Source: PCC-10605 sp964409355 (GTDB lineage: Bacteria; Cyanobacteriota; Cyanobacteriia; Cyanobacteriales; Cyanobacteriaceae). From it: a DNA stretch of 64,000 nt. Of this stretch, positions 16,588 to 25,224 are shown piece by piece; position 1 is the first letter of the stretch; every line of letters starts with the position of its first letter. The notes beneath the pieces are model-generated. The model did no database searches, was not told where the DNA came from, and saw only the letters and a list, made by a program, of their open reading frames with translations. Made by a program: the position numbers and the translations under genes. The stretch spans positions 6,772 to 70,771 of the forward strand of contig CAYPDC010000004.1 in assembly GCA_964409355.1 (NCBI GenBank), given 5' to 3'.

Positions 16588-18642
16588 ATGCCTAACATCT
16601 TAGGTCGTAAATCTCAAACAATTATATCTATATCCATAGGATGGGTAATGACGATTGTTAGTATCATTACTTTTCGTGTGTTGGTAGAATATAATCATCA
16701 ACAGGTGGAAAATTTAGTGCAAACCCAGCTAGTTTCTCTACGGCAAAAAACAGAAACGGAGTTAAATAACAGAATTTTAGCGTTGGAAAGAATGCAACAA
16801 CGGTGGGAAATAGAAAAAGGCACACCCCAATTAAAATGGGAAAAAGATGCCCTTCAATATATGCAAGATTATACTGGTTATCAGTCGATTCAATGGGTTA
16901 ATTCCGACTATTATATCACTTGGTTAGTGCCAGAAAAAGGGAATGAGGATGTTAAAAATCTCTATATCAAGTTTGAGGGTAAACGAAAAAGTGCGATCGA
17001 AACTGCTATTATTAAGGGCGAAACTTATATTAGTCCTGTAGTTGATTTAATTCAAGGAGCTAAAGGCTTTATTGTTTATACTCCCCTTTTGATTGATGAA
17101 GGAGAAAATCAACCTCCTCGCTTTAATGGTTTTATCACTACGGTTTTTAAATTAAATAGCTTCCTCTATCATATTTTTCGTCAAGAGGTATGGAAAGGTT
17201 ATCAAGTTTTCATTTATCAAGATTCTCAGTTAATTTATAGTAGCACTTATGCACCTCCAAAAGACAATCTAAAATGGCTACAATCCACGGATTTACAGTA
17301 TCGAGGCATTAACTGGCAAATCAAAATTATTCCTAATGCTTCTTTTCTGAGAAAATATCGATCGATTCTTCCTCAAATCGTGTTAATTATAGGTTTAATC
17401 TTATCTGTGTTATTAGCATGGAGTGTTTATCTCTTATTCGAGTTTAAACGACGGAATCAATTATTAACGAAAGCAAAACAAGAAGCAGAAACCGCCAATA
17501 TTGCGAAAAGTCAGTTTCTAGCTATGATTAGTCACGAAATTCGCACTCCCATGAATGGTATTCTAGGGATGGTTAATTTACTTCAAGATACTCCATTAAA
17601 TTCTACTCAACAAGAATTTCTCAACACCATTCGACAAGGGGGAGAAAGTTTACTGGCAATTATTAATGATATTCTCAATTTCTCTAAAATTGAGTCTGAT
17701 AAATTACAGCTAGAAATCAAATCTTTTTCCCTCAGAGATTGCCTTCAAGGCATAATCGATTTATTGCAATTTCAAGCTAAAGAAAAGAATCTACAATTTA
17801 CTTATCATGTTGATGATTATATTCCTGATTATTTTTTCGGGGATATTATTCGTTTAAGGCAAATTCTCCTGAATCTGACATCTAATGCTTTAAAATTTAC
17901 CCATGAAGGGGGAGTTAAAATTGTTGTTATGGGGGAAAAAATTTCCCTTGAAAATAAATCCCTCGCTTATCAGCTTTTATTCCTTGTGGAAGATACTGGT
18001 ATTGGTATTCCTGAAAAGATGCGATCGCAACTCTTTCAACCATTTTCCCAATTAGATGCCTCTATTAGTCGCAAATATGGTGGCACTGGTTTAGGATTAG
18101 TCATAAGTAAAGGTTTAGTGGAAATAATGGGAGGAAAAATTTGGTTAGAAAGTAAAGAAAATTTTGGTTCTCGTTTTTATTTTACCCTAGTTTTAGCTGT
18201 GGATAACAACCCAAACACACCCCCTATTTCTTCTCATCTTCCTGTCACTATTTCCCCTTCCCTTTCTTCTCTCAAAATTCTGATAGTGGAAGATAATCTG
18301 GTTAATCAAAAAGTGATGTCACTAACCCTCAAAAAATTAGGCTATCAAGCAGATATTGCCAATAATGGTTTAGAGGCGATTAAAATTTTGTCAGAAAAAG
18401 ATTATCAGTTAATCTTGATGGATATGCAAATGCCAGAAATGGATGGAATTGCTACCACTTCATGGATAAGGGAAAATCTCCCCCAAGAAAGACAACCCTA
18501 TATCATCGCCGTTACTGCCAATGCCCTAGAGGGCGATCGCACTTCGTGTTTAGATGCAGGAATGGATGATTATATGAGTAAACCGATTAATTTGCCATTA
18601 CTTAAAGAAAAATTGCAAAACATTACAAATATCAATCACTAA
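16588..18642 (+). CDS. CHASE-domain hybrid sensor histidine kinase with receiver domain
   Basis: 684 residues. It has a TM helix (about 12-32), an extracytoplasmic CHASE-like sensor (about 75-230, with KGETYISPVVDL and FIVYTPL), and a second TM helix (about 258-280). HisKA has the phospho-accepting His316 in SHEIRTPMNG. HATPase_c follows (NALKFTHEGG, EDTGIGIP, GGTGLGL), then a receiver (about 560-675) with ILIVEDN, phospho-acceptor Asp612 in LMDMQMPEMDG, and SKPI. It is a complete phosphorelay start that could hand phosphate to a separate HPt. CHASE domains sense small extracellular ligands; the ligand is unknown. No cognate regulator is adjacent. Confidence 0.92.
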   Translation: MPNILGRKSQTIISISIGWVMTIVSIITFRVLVEYNHQQVENLVQTQLVSLRQKTETELNNRILALERMQQRWEIEKGTPQLKWEKDALQYMQDYTGYQSIQWVNSDYYITWLVPEKGNEDVKNLYIKFEGKRKSAIETAIIKGETYISPVVDLIQGAKGFIVYTPLLIDEGENQPPRFNGFITTVFKLNSFLYHIFRQEVWKGYQVFIYQDSQLIYSSTYAPPKDNLKWLQSTDLQYRGINWQIKIIPNASFLRKYRSILPQIVLIIGLILSVLLAWSVYLLFEFKRRNQLLTKAKQEAETANIAKSQFLAMISHEIRTPMNGILGMVNLLQDTPLNSTQQEFLNTIRQGGESLLAIINDILNFSKIESDKLQLEIKSFSLRDCLQGIIDLLQFQAKEKNLQFTYHVDDYIPDYFFGDIIRLRQILLNLTSNALKFTHEGGVKIVVMGEKISLENKSLAYQLLFLVEDTGIGIPEKMRSQLFQPFSQLDASISRKYGGTGLGLVISKGLVEIMGGKIWLESKENFGSRFYFTLVLAVDNNPNTPPISSHLPVTISPSLSSLKILIVEDNLVNQKVMSLTLKKLGYQADIANNGLEAIKILSEKDYQLILMDMQMPEMDGIATTSWIRENLPQERQPYIIAVTANALEGDRTSCLDAGMDDYMSKPINLPLLKEKLQNITNINH

Positions 18643-18788
18643 TTTCGGCAAGGGTATTATTAATCACCGTTGGCTCAACTCCCCGACGTCTCAAACTATC
18701 AATTAATCTCAAAATATGAGTTTGACAAAAAAGAGGATATATAGTATTTTAAAGGACTGTGTCAAAAATAAAAGACTCATTAAAAACC

Positions 18789-19979
18789 GTGAAAATCGTC
18801 TGCTCTCAAGTTGATCTCAAAAATAATTTAGCATTAGTTAGTCGGGCTGTACCAAGTCGCCCGACTCATCCCATTTTAGCCAATGTGTTATTAGTGGCTA
18901 ATCAAAGCAAAAATCAAGTCACCCTCACAGGCTTTGATTTAAGTTTAGGGATGCGCAGTTGTTTCTCTGCTGAAGTAGAAGAAGAAGGAGTTATCACTTT
19001 ACCAGCAAAATTATTAAATGATATTATCGCTCGTTTACCGGAAGGAGAAGTAACTATTTCCTATGAAGAGGATGAAATAGACGAGAATCCCCTTGTTAGT
19101 ATTAACTCCCTTTCAGGCAAATTCCAATTAAGAGGGGTTAAAGGGGAAGAATATCCCGAATTACCAGAAGTAGAGAGAGAAAAAGCCTTTTTATTACCCG
19201 TAACCGCCTTAAATGAAGGTTTAAAAGGCTCATTATTTGCCGCCAGTAGTGATGAAAGCAAACAGATATTAACAGGGGTACATTTAACCCGTAACCTTGA
19301 AAGTCTTGAATTTGCCGCTACTGACGGGCATCGTTTAGCAGTGGTTAAAACCAGTGCGGTGGAAGAAGATACAGAAGATACAGAGGAGGGAGAAATAACC
19401 GAAAAACTCCCCGTAACTGAAGAACAAAATTTCACCATTACCATTCCCGCCCGCGCTTTAAGGGAATTGGAAAAAATCCTCTCTATGGCAAAAGAAGGGG
19501 AATTCATTGCTTTATATGTGGATGAAACGCAAGTCGTATTTGAATTAGGACAACAAAACCTCACCAGTCGTAAGTTAGATGGTGCTTATCCTAATTATAA
19601 TCAGTTGATTCCTAATCATTTTGAGCGTACCATGATTGTCGATCGCAAACGCATGATTGAGAGTTTAGAGAGGGTATCAGTGTTAAGTGATCAAAAGAAT
19701 AATCTTGTTAAATTTAACTTAGATTCGGATAATGAAAAAGTAACATTGTCCGTAGAAGCAAAGGAATTAGGTAACGCTAAAGAATCCATCAACGCCGAAA
19801 TTAGTGGCGAAAACTTTGAAATAGGCTTCAACATTCGTTATTTAATGGATGGTTTAAAAGCGTTATCCGCCAATGAAATCAAATTTCAATTAAATGGTGC
19901 AACTCAACCAGTTATTGCAACCCCTCTGAGTGGTTTACAGATGACTTATTTAATTATGCCCGTGCAAATTAGAGACTAG
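18789..19979 (+). CDS. dnaN: DNA polymerase III sliding clamp (beta subunit)
   Basis: The GTG at 18789 is taken as start because MKIVCSQVDLKNNLALVSRAV aligns with the usual DnaN N-terminus. An in-frame GTG at 18759 would add ten residues with no family match. This gives 396 residues in three clamp folds, with PSRPTHPILANV in the first and YLIMPVQIRD at the very end. An acidic insertion (VEEDTEDTEEGE, about residue 200) lies between conserved strands. It tethers the replicative polymerase to DNA. dnaA is not adjacent and no origin features were seen. Confidence 0.95.
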   Translation: MKIVCSQVDLKNNLALVSRAVPSRPTHPILANVLLVANQSKNQVTLTGFDLSLGMRSCFSAEVEEEGVITLPAKLLNDIIARLPEGEVTISYEEDEIDENPLVSINSLSGKFQLRGVKGEEYPELPEVEREKAFLLPVTALNEGLKGSLFAASSDESKQILTGVHLTRNLESLEFAATDGHRLAVVKTSAVEEDTEDTEEGEITEKLPVTEEQNFTITIPARALRELEKILSMAKEGEFIALYVDETQVVFELGQQNLTSRKLDGAYPNYNQLIPNHFERTMIVDRKRMIESLERVSVLSDQKNNLVKFNLDSDNEKVTLSVEAKELGNAKESINAEISGENFEIGFNIRYLMDGLKALSANEIKFQLNGATQPVIATPLSGLQMTYLIMPVQIRD

Positions 19980-19987
19980 AAGGAGTA

Positions 19988-20261
19988 GAGTTCGGAGTTC
20001 GGAGTTAAACTTGATAGGTATTGAGAAAAAAACTAGATAAATTGATTTTTAATCCTAATTTATCAATTTTATAGCGTTTTTCATGATTACGAGGTACAAA
20101 ATTAAATTAGAGTCGTCCCGATTATAAAGATTTGAGTGTACCTCATAAGGGTAGAAATTGCTACAATTAATATTTTCTAGGAAATAATCGACAATTTTGG
20201 CGCATTTTCCTCCCCCTCTCCCCTTCTCGTCTAAAAGATTTTTCTTATATCGAACTGAGGT
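19988..20261. repeat. ACCTGAGTTCG TIR element, subtype 1, interrupted by a second mini-element
   Basis: In reverse orientation this matches the complete element at 42585-42762 and the partial at 23679-23815. Shared blocks are CTTCTCGTC, the ATTTCCTAG/GAAATAATCGACAA block and AATCCTAATTTATCAATTTT. The right end CGAACTGAGGT abuts the stop codon of the gene at 20261. The left end is degenerate (GAGTTCGGAGTTCGGAG). A roughly 92-bp insertion at 20070-20163 splits it. Confidence 0.75.
20070..20163. mobile_element. IS630-related MITE nested in another repeat
   Basis: The left end TATAGCGTTTTTCATGATTA, then CGAGGTACA, and the reverse-complemented right end TAGCAATTTCTACCCTTATG, then AGGTACA, form inverted repeats. 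They closely resemble the ends of the IS630 remnant at 1748-2368 (TATAGCGTTT...GATGAGGTACA). It is about 92 bp, has no coding capacity, and lies at a TA. Two relatives of the host repeat (23679 and 42585) lack it at the homologous position. Confidence 0.75.
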
Positions 20262-20929
20262 TAAATATAAGGGGTAACATCCTCTTGACATTCATCCGCA
20301 AGGTAGGAAAGAGAGCGAAATCTTAAGCCTACCAATTGCTCATACAATGGATTTAACTTACACATGGGGGGAATATGGACAATTTTTTTGCCAAATAAAA
20401 CAATATCCCGCTCAAAAGGGCATTGAGAAGGCACCATTTTACAGACAAAACGGGCTAATCGAGGATCTTTTACATCCATATCATCTAACCAGTTTTTCAC
20501 TGGTTTTAGCAAGTCTGGAGATTGACTTTCTTCTTGATTTGTCTCCCCTTTCTCTGGATTCCATAAAGTTGCCTCTAAGGATTTTAACGCCTCAATATCT
20601 AAACCCAAAGCCTTTTGAAAACCGTGAACTGCATCCGCTTCCGATTGACTATACACTCCATTGGCGATCGCCATCATCACAGCAGTACGAAGGAAATTCT
20701 CTTTAGTATCAGGATCATCTCCTAAAGCCTGTGCTAAATCTTGGGGAGAAATAGGTTCTAAATCTCCCAAATTAGTATTAGGTGCTAACTCATCTTGAGT
20801 TAAACTAGCAATAAATTCTTGTTCTTCCACATCAAAATGACCATCAGCATAGGCTACAGTGAGTAAACCCCTTAACCATGCGGCAATTTGTTCATCGCTA
20901 TATTTATTGATGTTTTGGTTAGTTGTCAT
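20261..20929 (-). CDS. TerB-like / Mo-dependent nitrogenase C-terminal domain protein
   Basis: 222 residues. The N-terminal half (about 10-125) is TerB-like helical: WLRGLLTVAYADGHFDVEEQ and MAIANGVYSQSEAD. The C-terminal half (about 140-220) is the domain named after Mo-dependent nitrogenase: DPRLARFVCKMVPSQCPFERD, IPPMCKLNPLYEQLVGLRFR and CQEDVTPY. Despite the name this domain is widespread in cyanobacteria that do not fix nitrogen, and its function is unknown. Conserved Cys residues suggest metal or redox chemistry. The stop codon touches the end of a repeat element. Confidence 0.82.
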   Translation of the reverse strand: MTTNQNINKYSDEQIAAWLRGLLTVAYADGHFDVEEQEFIASLTQDELAPNTNLGDLEPISPQDLAQALGDDPDTKENFLRTAVMMAIANGVYSQSEADAVHGFQKALGLDIEALKSLEATLWNPEKGETNQEESQSPDLLKPVKNWLDDMDVKDPRLARFVCKMVPSQCPFERDIVLFGKKIVHIPPMCKLNPLYEQLVGLRFRSLSYLADECQEDVTPYI

Positions 20930-21022
20930 AAGTGAGTTTGTTTCTCTAAGTTATCTGGTAAAATTAAGAAATAGGTAACAGGTAACAGTGTATAATGAAG
21001 AAGAACTCCGAACTCTGGTAAT

Positions 21023-22240
21023 TTATGGTTCAACCCATTTCCCGTCTGCTTTAATTAAATTGATTAACTCCTTTACTCCCTCTGTTTCAGGTACTTTTTT
21101 AATTTCCTCCCTGCCACGATACAAGGAAATATAACCCGGTTGTTTGCCCACATAGCCATAATCCGCATCCGCCATTTCTCCCGGACCATTGACAATACAG
21201 CCCATTACAGCTATATCTAATCCTGTTAAATGTTTCGTGGCTTCCCTGACTTGATGCAATACTTCTTCTAAATTAAATAAAGTACGACCGCAAGAAGGAC
21301 AGGCTACATACTCCACCATTGTTTTGCGTAAGCCTAAAGCCTGTAAGATACTGTAACAAACGGGAATTTCTTTTTCTGGTGCTTCAGTCAAAGAAACTCG
21401 GATAGTATCGCCGATGCCTTCTGCTAATAAAGTACCAATTCCAGCAGTGGATTTGATTCTACCATATTCCCCGTCCCCTGCTTCGGTAACGCCTAAATGT
21501 AAGGGGTAATCCATGCCTAAATCATCCATGCGTTTTGCCATGAGACGATAAGCGGCTAACATGACTGGCACACGGGAGGCTTTCATGGAGATAATCAAGT
21601 TACGGAAATTTAATGACTCACAAATTTTGATAAATTCAAGAGCAGATTCTACCATCCCTTCGGGAGTGTCTCCATAAGTGAATAACATTCTCTCAGATAA
21701 AGAACCATGATTAACGCCAATACGCATAGCTTTTCCTTGATCTCTTAAGGAAATTACTAAAGGTTCTAAGGTTTCCTTGATTTTTTCGCCAATTTGGGCA
21801 AATTCTTCTTCAGAATAGGAGATGCGATCGCTACTTGGTTTTTCAAAGACATACAAACCGGGGTTAATACGAACTTTATCAACGTGTTTAGCCACTTCTA
21901 AGGCGATTTTCATCCCATTATGGTGTACATCTGCCACTAAAGGCACCGGTTGATAAATCTGCTCTAGTTTCGCCTTAATTTCTCCTACTGCTTTAGCGTG
22001 GGCAAGACTTGGCACTGTTACTCGCACAATTTCGCAACCAATCTCATGTAAACGGCGAATAGCGGCAACGGAAGCATCTACATCGAGGGTATCTTCATTA
22101 ATCATGGATTGTACCACTACGGGATAATTACCGCCAACGGTGACATTACCAACTTTGACGGGGCGGGTTTTGCGTCTATGAATAGTCGTATCAAATAAGC
22201 TATTCTCTAAATCCCTTTGAGGTTTATCAATAGTTTGCAT
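21023..22240 (-). CDS. ispG: 4-hydroxy-3-methylbut-2-enyl diphosphate synthase
   Basis: About 405 residues from the ATG at 22240 (MQTIDKPQRD...). An in-frame TTG 33 bp upstream is less likely because the family usually starts at this MQT-type residue. Key motifs are RRKTRPVKVGNV, VQSMINEDT, RINPG, and HLGVTEAGDG. The 4Fe-4S cysteines lie in CPSCGRT and GCIVNGPGE. It is the penultimate MEP-pathway enzyme, reducing MEcPP to HMBPP with ferredoxin electrons in photosynthetic organisms. A solo repeat end (ACTCCGAACTC) lies just downstream at about 21005. Confidence 0.97.
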   Translation of the reverse strand: MQTIDKPQRDLENSLFDTTIHRRKTRPVKVGNVTVGGNYPVVVQSMINEDTLDVDASVAAIRRLHEIGCEIVRVTVPSLAHAKAVGEIKAKLEQIYQPVPLVADVHHNGMKIALEVAKHVDKVRINPGLYVFEKPSSDRISYSEEEFAQIGEKIKETLEPLVISLRDQGKAMRIGVNHGSLSERMLFTYGDTPEGMVESALEFIKICESLNFRNLIISMKASRVPVMLAAYRLMAKRMDDLGMDYPLHLGVTEAGDGEYGRIKSTAGIGTLLAEGIGDTIRVSLTEAPEKEIPVCYSILQALGLRKTMVEYVACPSCGRTLFNLEEVLHQVREATKHLTGLDIAVMGCIVNGPGEMADADYGYVGKQPGYISLYRGREEIKKVPETEGVKELINLIKADGKWVEP

Positions 22241-22387
22241 CGTCTTGCTTTTATGGCTATTTTTTATGATCAATCCTATTTTAGATTAAGAATGAATAAT
22301 TAAGAATTTAGAATTCATTATGGCAACTTAAGTGCAAACTAGGTTATCCTGTTTAATTATTTTCATTAAACTAACATAGATAATACA

Positions 22388-23623
22388 ATGATCAAAAAAT
22401 CTCAAATAGTAGTCATTGGAGGAGGTGCGGCCGGATTTTTCGGTGCGATAAGTTGCATCTCGGCTTCCCCTCATCTAACAGTAACTATTCTTGAAGCAGG
22501 AAAACAACCCCTAACTAAAGTCAAAATTTCAGGGGGAGGCCGATGTAATGTCACCCATCACTGTTTTAACTCTTCAGAATTAGTCAGCAATTACCCTCGT
22601 GGTGGCAAAGAATTAAGAGGTGCTTTTTCTCGTTTTCAACCCCAAGATACCATTAACTGGTTTGAGAAACGGGGAGTTAAGTTAAAAACCGAAGCCGATG
22701 GGCGTATGTTTCCTGTAACCGATAACTCTCAGACAATTATTGACTGTTTAATAAACACCGCTACTCAATTGGGAGTAAAAATTTATACTCAAACTCCTGT
22801 TAAGGATATTGATAAATCAGAATTAGGTTTTAATATTACTCTTAAATCAGGGGAAGTTATCGAAGCCCAAAAAGTTTTAATTGCCACGGGAAGTAATCCT
22901 AATGGTCATCAATGGGCGAAAAAATTAGGGCATACCATACAACCTCCCATTCCTTCTTTATTTACATTCAAAATAAAAGATCAAAGATTATCAGATTTAG
23001 CAGGAATTACTTGTGAAAATGTTAATTTAAAATTACTTTTACAAAAGGGAAAAAAATTAGAACAAAGTGGTAATTTATTGGTTACTCATTGGGGCATCAG
23101 TGGACCTGTTACCTTAAAATTATCGGCATGGGGGGCAAGGATCTTACATGATCATAAATATAATGTACCATTGATTATTAATTGGCTTCCTCAGAGAGAT
23201 TATAAATCAGTTAAGGAAGAGTTAATTAGTTGTAAAAATACTGTAGCTAAACAAAAAGTTATTAATTATCATGGCTTTAATTTACCAAAGAGACTATGGC
23301 AAAGTTTAGTAAATTATAGTTTAACAAATCGGGATAAAATTTGGGCTGAAATCACAAAAAAAGAGACTGATAAGTTAATAGAAGAATTAATAAGAGGAGT
23401 ATATCAAATTCAAGGAAAAGGAGTATTTAAAGAGGAATTTGTTACTTGTGGAGGAGTTACCTTAAAGGAGATAGATTTTAAAACAATGATGAGTAAAATA
23501 TGCCCCAATTTATATTTTGCTGGGGAGGTTTTGGATATTGATGGAGTCACAGGAGGATTCAATTTTCAAAATGCTTGGACGACAGGATGGTTAGCAGGTT
23601 TAGGCTCTACCACTGCTCAATAA
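22388..23623 (+). CDS. HI0933/YhiN-family FAD-dependent oxidoreductase
   Basis: 411 residues. The dinucleotide-binding IVVIGGGAAGFFGAI at the N-terminus is followed by KISGGGRCNVTH, the family hallmark, GRMFPVTD and VLIATGSN. The insertion domain has THWGISGPVTLKLS. The C-terminus has the closing FAD motif CGGVTLKEID, then YFAGEVLDIDGVTGGFNFQNAW. The HI0933 family has few assigned substrates (flavoprotein reductases, BaiN-type), so the reaction is unknown. It is divergent from ispG with a 147-bp gap. Confidence 0.88.
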   Translation: MIKKSQIVVIGGGAAGFFGAISCISASPHLTVTILEAGKQPLTKVKISGGGRCNVTHHCFNSSELVSNYPRGGKELRGAFSRFQPQDTINWFEKRGVKLKTEADGRMFPVTDNSQTIIDCLINTATQLGVKIYTQTPVKDIDKSELGFNITLKSGEVIEAQKVLIATGSNPNGHQWAKKLGHTIQPPIPSLFTFKIKDQRLSDLAGITCENVNLKLLLQKGKKLEQSGNLLVTHWGISGPVTLKLSAWGARILHDHKYNVPLIINWLPQRDYKSVKEELISCKNTVAKQKVINYHGFNLPKRLWQSLVNYSLTNRDKIWAEITKKETDKLIEELIRGVYQIQGKGVFKEEFVTCGGVTLKEIDFKTMMSKICPNLYFAGEVLDIDGVTGGFNFQNAWTTGWLAGLGSTTAQ

Positions 23624-23678
23624 AACTAAACTAGGCTTTGCTGAAAAAGTGCTTTGGTGACAGGGTTTTTTCAAAGTT

Positions 23679-23815
23679 ACCTGAGTTCGATATAAGAAAA
23701 AATGATGAAGACGAGAAGGGGAGAGAGGGAGAGGGGGAGGAAAACACTCCAAAACTGTCGATTATTTCCTAGAAAATATCAATTAAAATTGATAAGTTAG
23801 GATTAAAAATCAATG
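23679..23815. repeat. ACCTGAGTTCG TIR element, subtype 1, right end missing
   Basis: It starts ACCTGAGTTCGATATAAG and follows the complete copy at 42585 through GATGAAGACGAGAAGGGGAG, ATTATTTCCTAGAAAATAT and GATTAAAAATCAAT. It then stops, where a different short repeat (GTGTGGGGCTTCTC) begins. It has no MITE at the position where the 19988 copy is interrupted, so it serves as an empty site. Confidence 0.75.
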
Positions 23816-23846
23816 TGTGGGGCTTCTCACCAATTAAGCTAATATT
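23815..23846. repeat. Short repeat GGCTTCTCACCAATTAAGCTA
   Basis: GTGTGGGGCTTCTC then ACCAATTAAGCTAATA is also seen at 60359-60386 (GTGTGGGACTTCTCGCCAATT, then AAGCTAAA) and 63108-63132 (GGGGCTTTTCGCCTATTAAG, then CTAAA). All three copies are intergenic. At 60359 its start forms one arm of a hairpin. Function is unknown. Confidence 0.6.
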
Positions 23847-23914
23847 CCTAATTCCTAATGGAACTAATAGCTTATAATATTCACAGACATTAATCAGTAA
23901 AAGGTGAAGAAGCG

Positions 23915-25156
23915 ATGTTAGCTTATTTTCTGGCAATTCTTGTGGCAATAACCAGTTTATCCCTGTATCTTAATGCTTTTATACGTCCTAAAATACATCG
24001 GCAAGATGATTTCCTCTGGAGTGGCTTGGGGTTGTTTTATACCCTTGTTTTGTGGATTTGCGCTGGTAGAATTACTGGGGCTGTATTGTTAGGGCAAACC
24101 GCAGGAGTTGCAGTTGCGATCGCATTTATTTGGGAAAATATACAGTTAAGATCGACAATTACCGCCCAAGCTGAGTCAAATCAAGTTTTGGAAGGGTTTT
24201 CGGTATTAAGTTTTATTGCTCAATCTTTGACAAAGTTATCTCAATTAGGGAAGAAAAAAGCTACTCCCCCCCTAGAAACAAAAACTCAACAGACGGGTAA
24301 GACTGAGAAAAAAGAAGTCACTGTCGAGACTACTGAAAATCAAACAAATATAGAAGAATTTCAAACTTCTGTCGAAGTCGAGGAAGAAATCGAAGAAAAG
24401 TTAGAGGAATCAGAAAAAGAAAAATCTATTGATGAGGATAAGCAACAGGACATTTCCGATAACTCAGAGGATAATCTGATAGAAGATACATCAGAAAATG
24501 AGTTGCAAGTAGAGATTGAGGAAGAAAAAACGATGCCAACGGTGACAGAATCGACTCCAGAGACACTAGAAGATATAAATAAAGAAAATAAGGCAAAAAT
24601 TAGTTTATGGGAAAGAATTAGGAATATTTTCCGCAAATCTCCTGAAAAAACCCCCATCAATGATGAGTTACCAGAATCTCTCTTAGACGAAATTGACGAT
24701 ATAGAGGAAGATGTTGATCCTGAAACTACCGCCGTGGAAGTTGAGGAGGCGATCGCAAAATTAGATATAACAGAAACTACTAACGAAGAAAAGAAAGAAA
24801 CCGCAGAAACTAATCCCACTTCTGTTGATACGGAGGAAAAAGAAGAAGTTATCAACAATGAAGAATCAACCCCTGATTCTAAAGAAGAAACTGATCAACC
24901 AGTAGAGGCAATAGAGGAAATGACGGAGGAAGAAAATGAAGTAAATCAAGTCAGTGAGGAGGAGAATGAAACCATTGAGGAAGACAATAATATTGAATCG
25001 GCAATAGAAACACCTCTCACTTCTGAGGAAGAAACTCCCGTTACAGAAGAAAAAGAAACTCCTGAAATAGAGTCAAACAAGGAAGAAGAAAAAACCATTC
25101 CCCCTGAAGATACGATCGCATCTCTGGATGAATTAAAAATGGAAAATGAAGAATGA
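23915..25156 (+). CDS. ycf66: Ycf66 family protein with a long acidic C-terminal extension
   Basis: 413 residues. The N-terminal about 85 residues are the Ycf66 domain, with two to three membrane helices (MLAYFLAILVAITSLSLYLN; SGLGLFYTLVLWICAGRITG; GVAVAIAFIWEN). The remainder is low-complexity and extremely Glu/Asp/Thr-rich, and probably disordered. A short basic island (KISLWERIRNIFRKS, about residue 225) interrupts the acidic tail. Ycf66 is conserved in cyanobacteria and some plastids with no settled role. The tail seems longer than I expect for the family. Confidence 0.85.
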   Translation: MLAYFLAILVAITSLSLYLNAFIRPKIHRQDDFLWSGLGLFYTLVLWICAGRITGAVLLGQTAGVAVAIAFIWENIQLRSTITAQAESNQVLEGFSVLSFIAQSLTKLSQLGKKKATPPLETKTQQTGKTEKKEVTVETTENQTNIEEFQTSVEVEEEIEEKLEESEKEKSIDEDKQQDISDNSEDNLIEDTSENELQVEIEEEKTMPTVTESTPETLEDINKENKAKISLWERIRNIFRKSPEKTPINDELPESLLDEIDDIEEDVDPETTAVEVEEAIAKLDITETTNEEKKETAETNPTSVDTEEKEEVINNEESTPDSKEETDQPVEAIEEMTEEENEVNQVSEEENETIEEDNNIESAIETPLTSEEETPVTEEKETPEIESNKEEEKTIPPEDTIASLDELKMENEE

Positions 25157-25224
25157 AAAAAGGAGGTGTCGGGTTTCTGGTAAATTAAGATTAGCATCCA
25201 ACGAATCGCACTACTCCGGACTCC

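Noticed and set aside
18759..18788. Ten-residue N-terminal extension of DnaN from an upstream GTG
   Set aside because: The family's conserved start coincides with the second GTG, and the SD-like AAAGG is only 3 bp from the first.
20055..20291. 78-codon minus-strand frame at the end of the TerB/Mo-nitrogenase-C gene
   Set aside because: It is built from a repeat element plus the nested MITE and overlaps a real gene's 3' end.
24361..25197. Ser-rich minus-strand frames opposite ycf66
   Set aside because: They are antisense shadows of the Glu-rich tail (GAA/GAG read as TTC/CTC and Ser codons).
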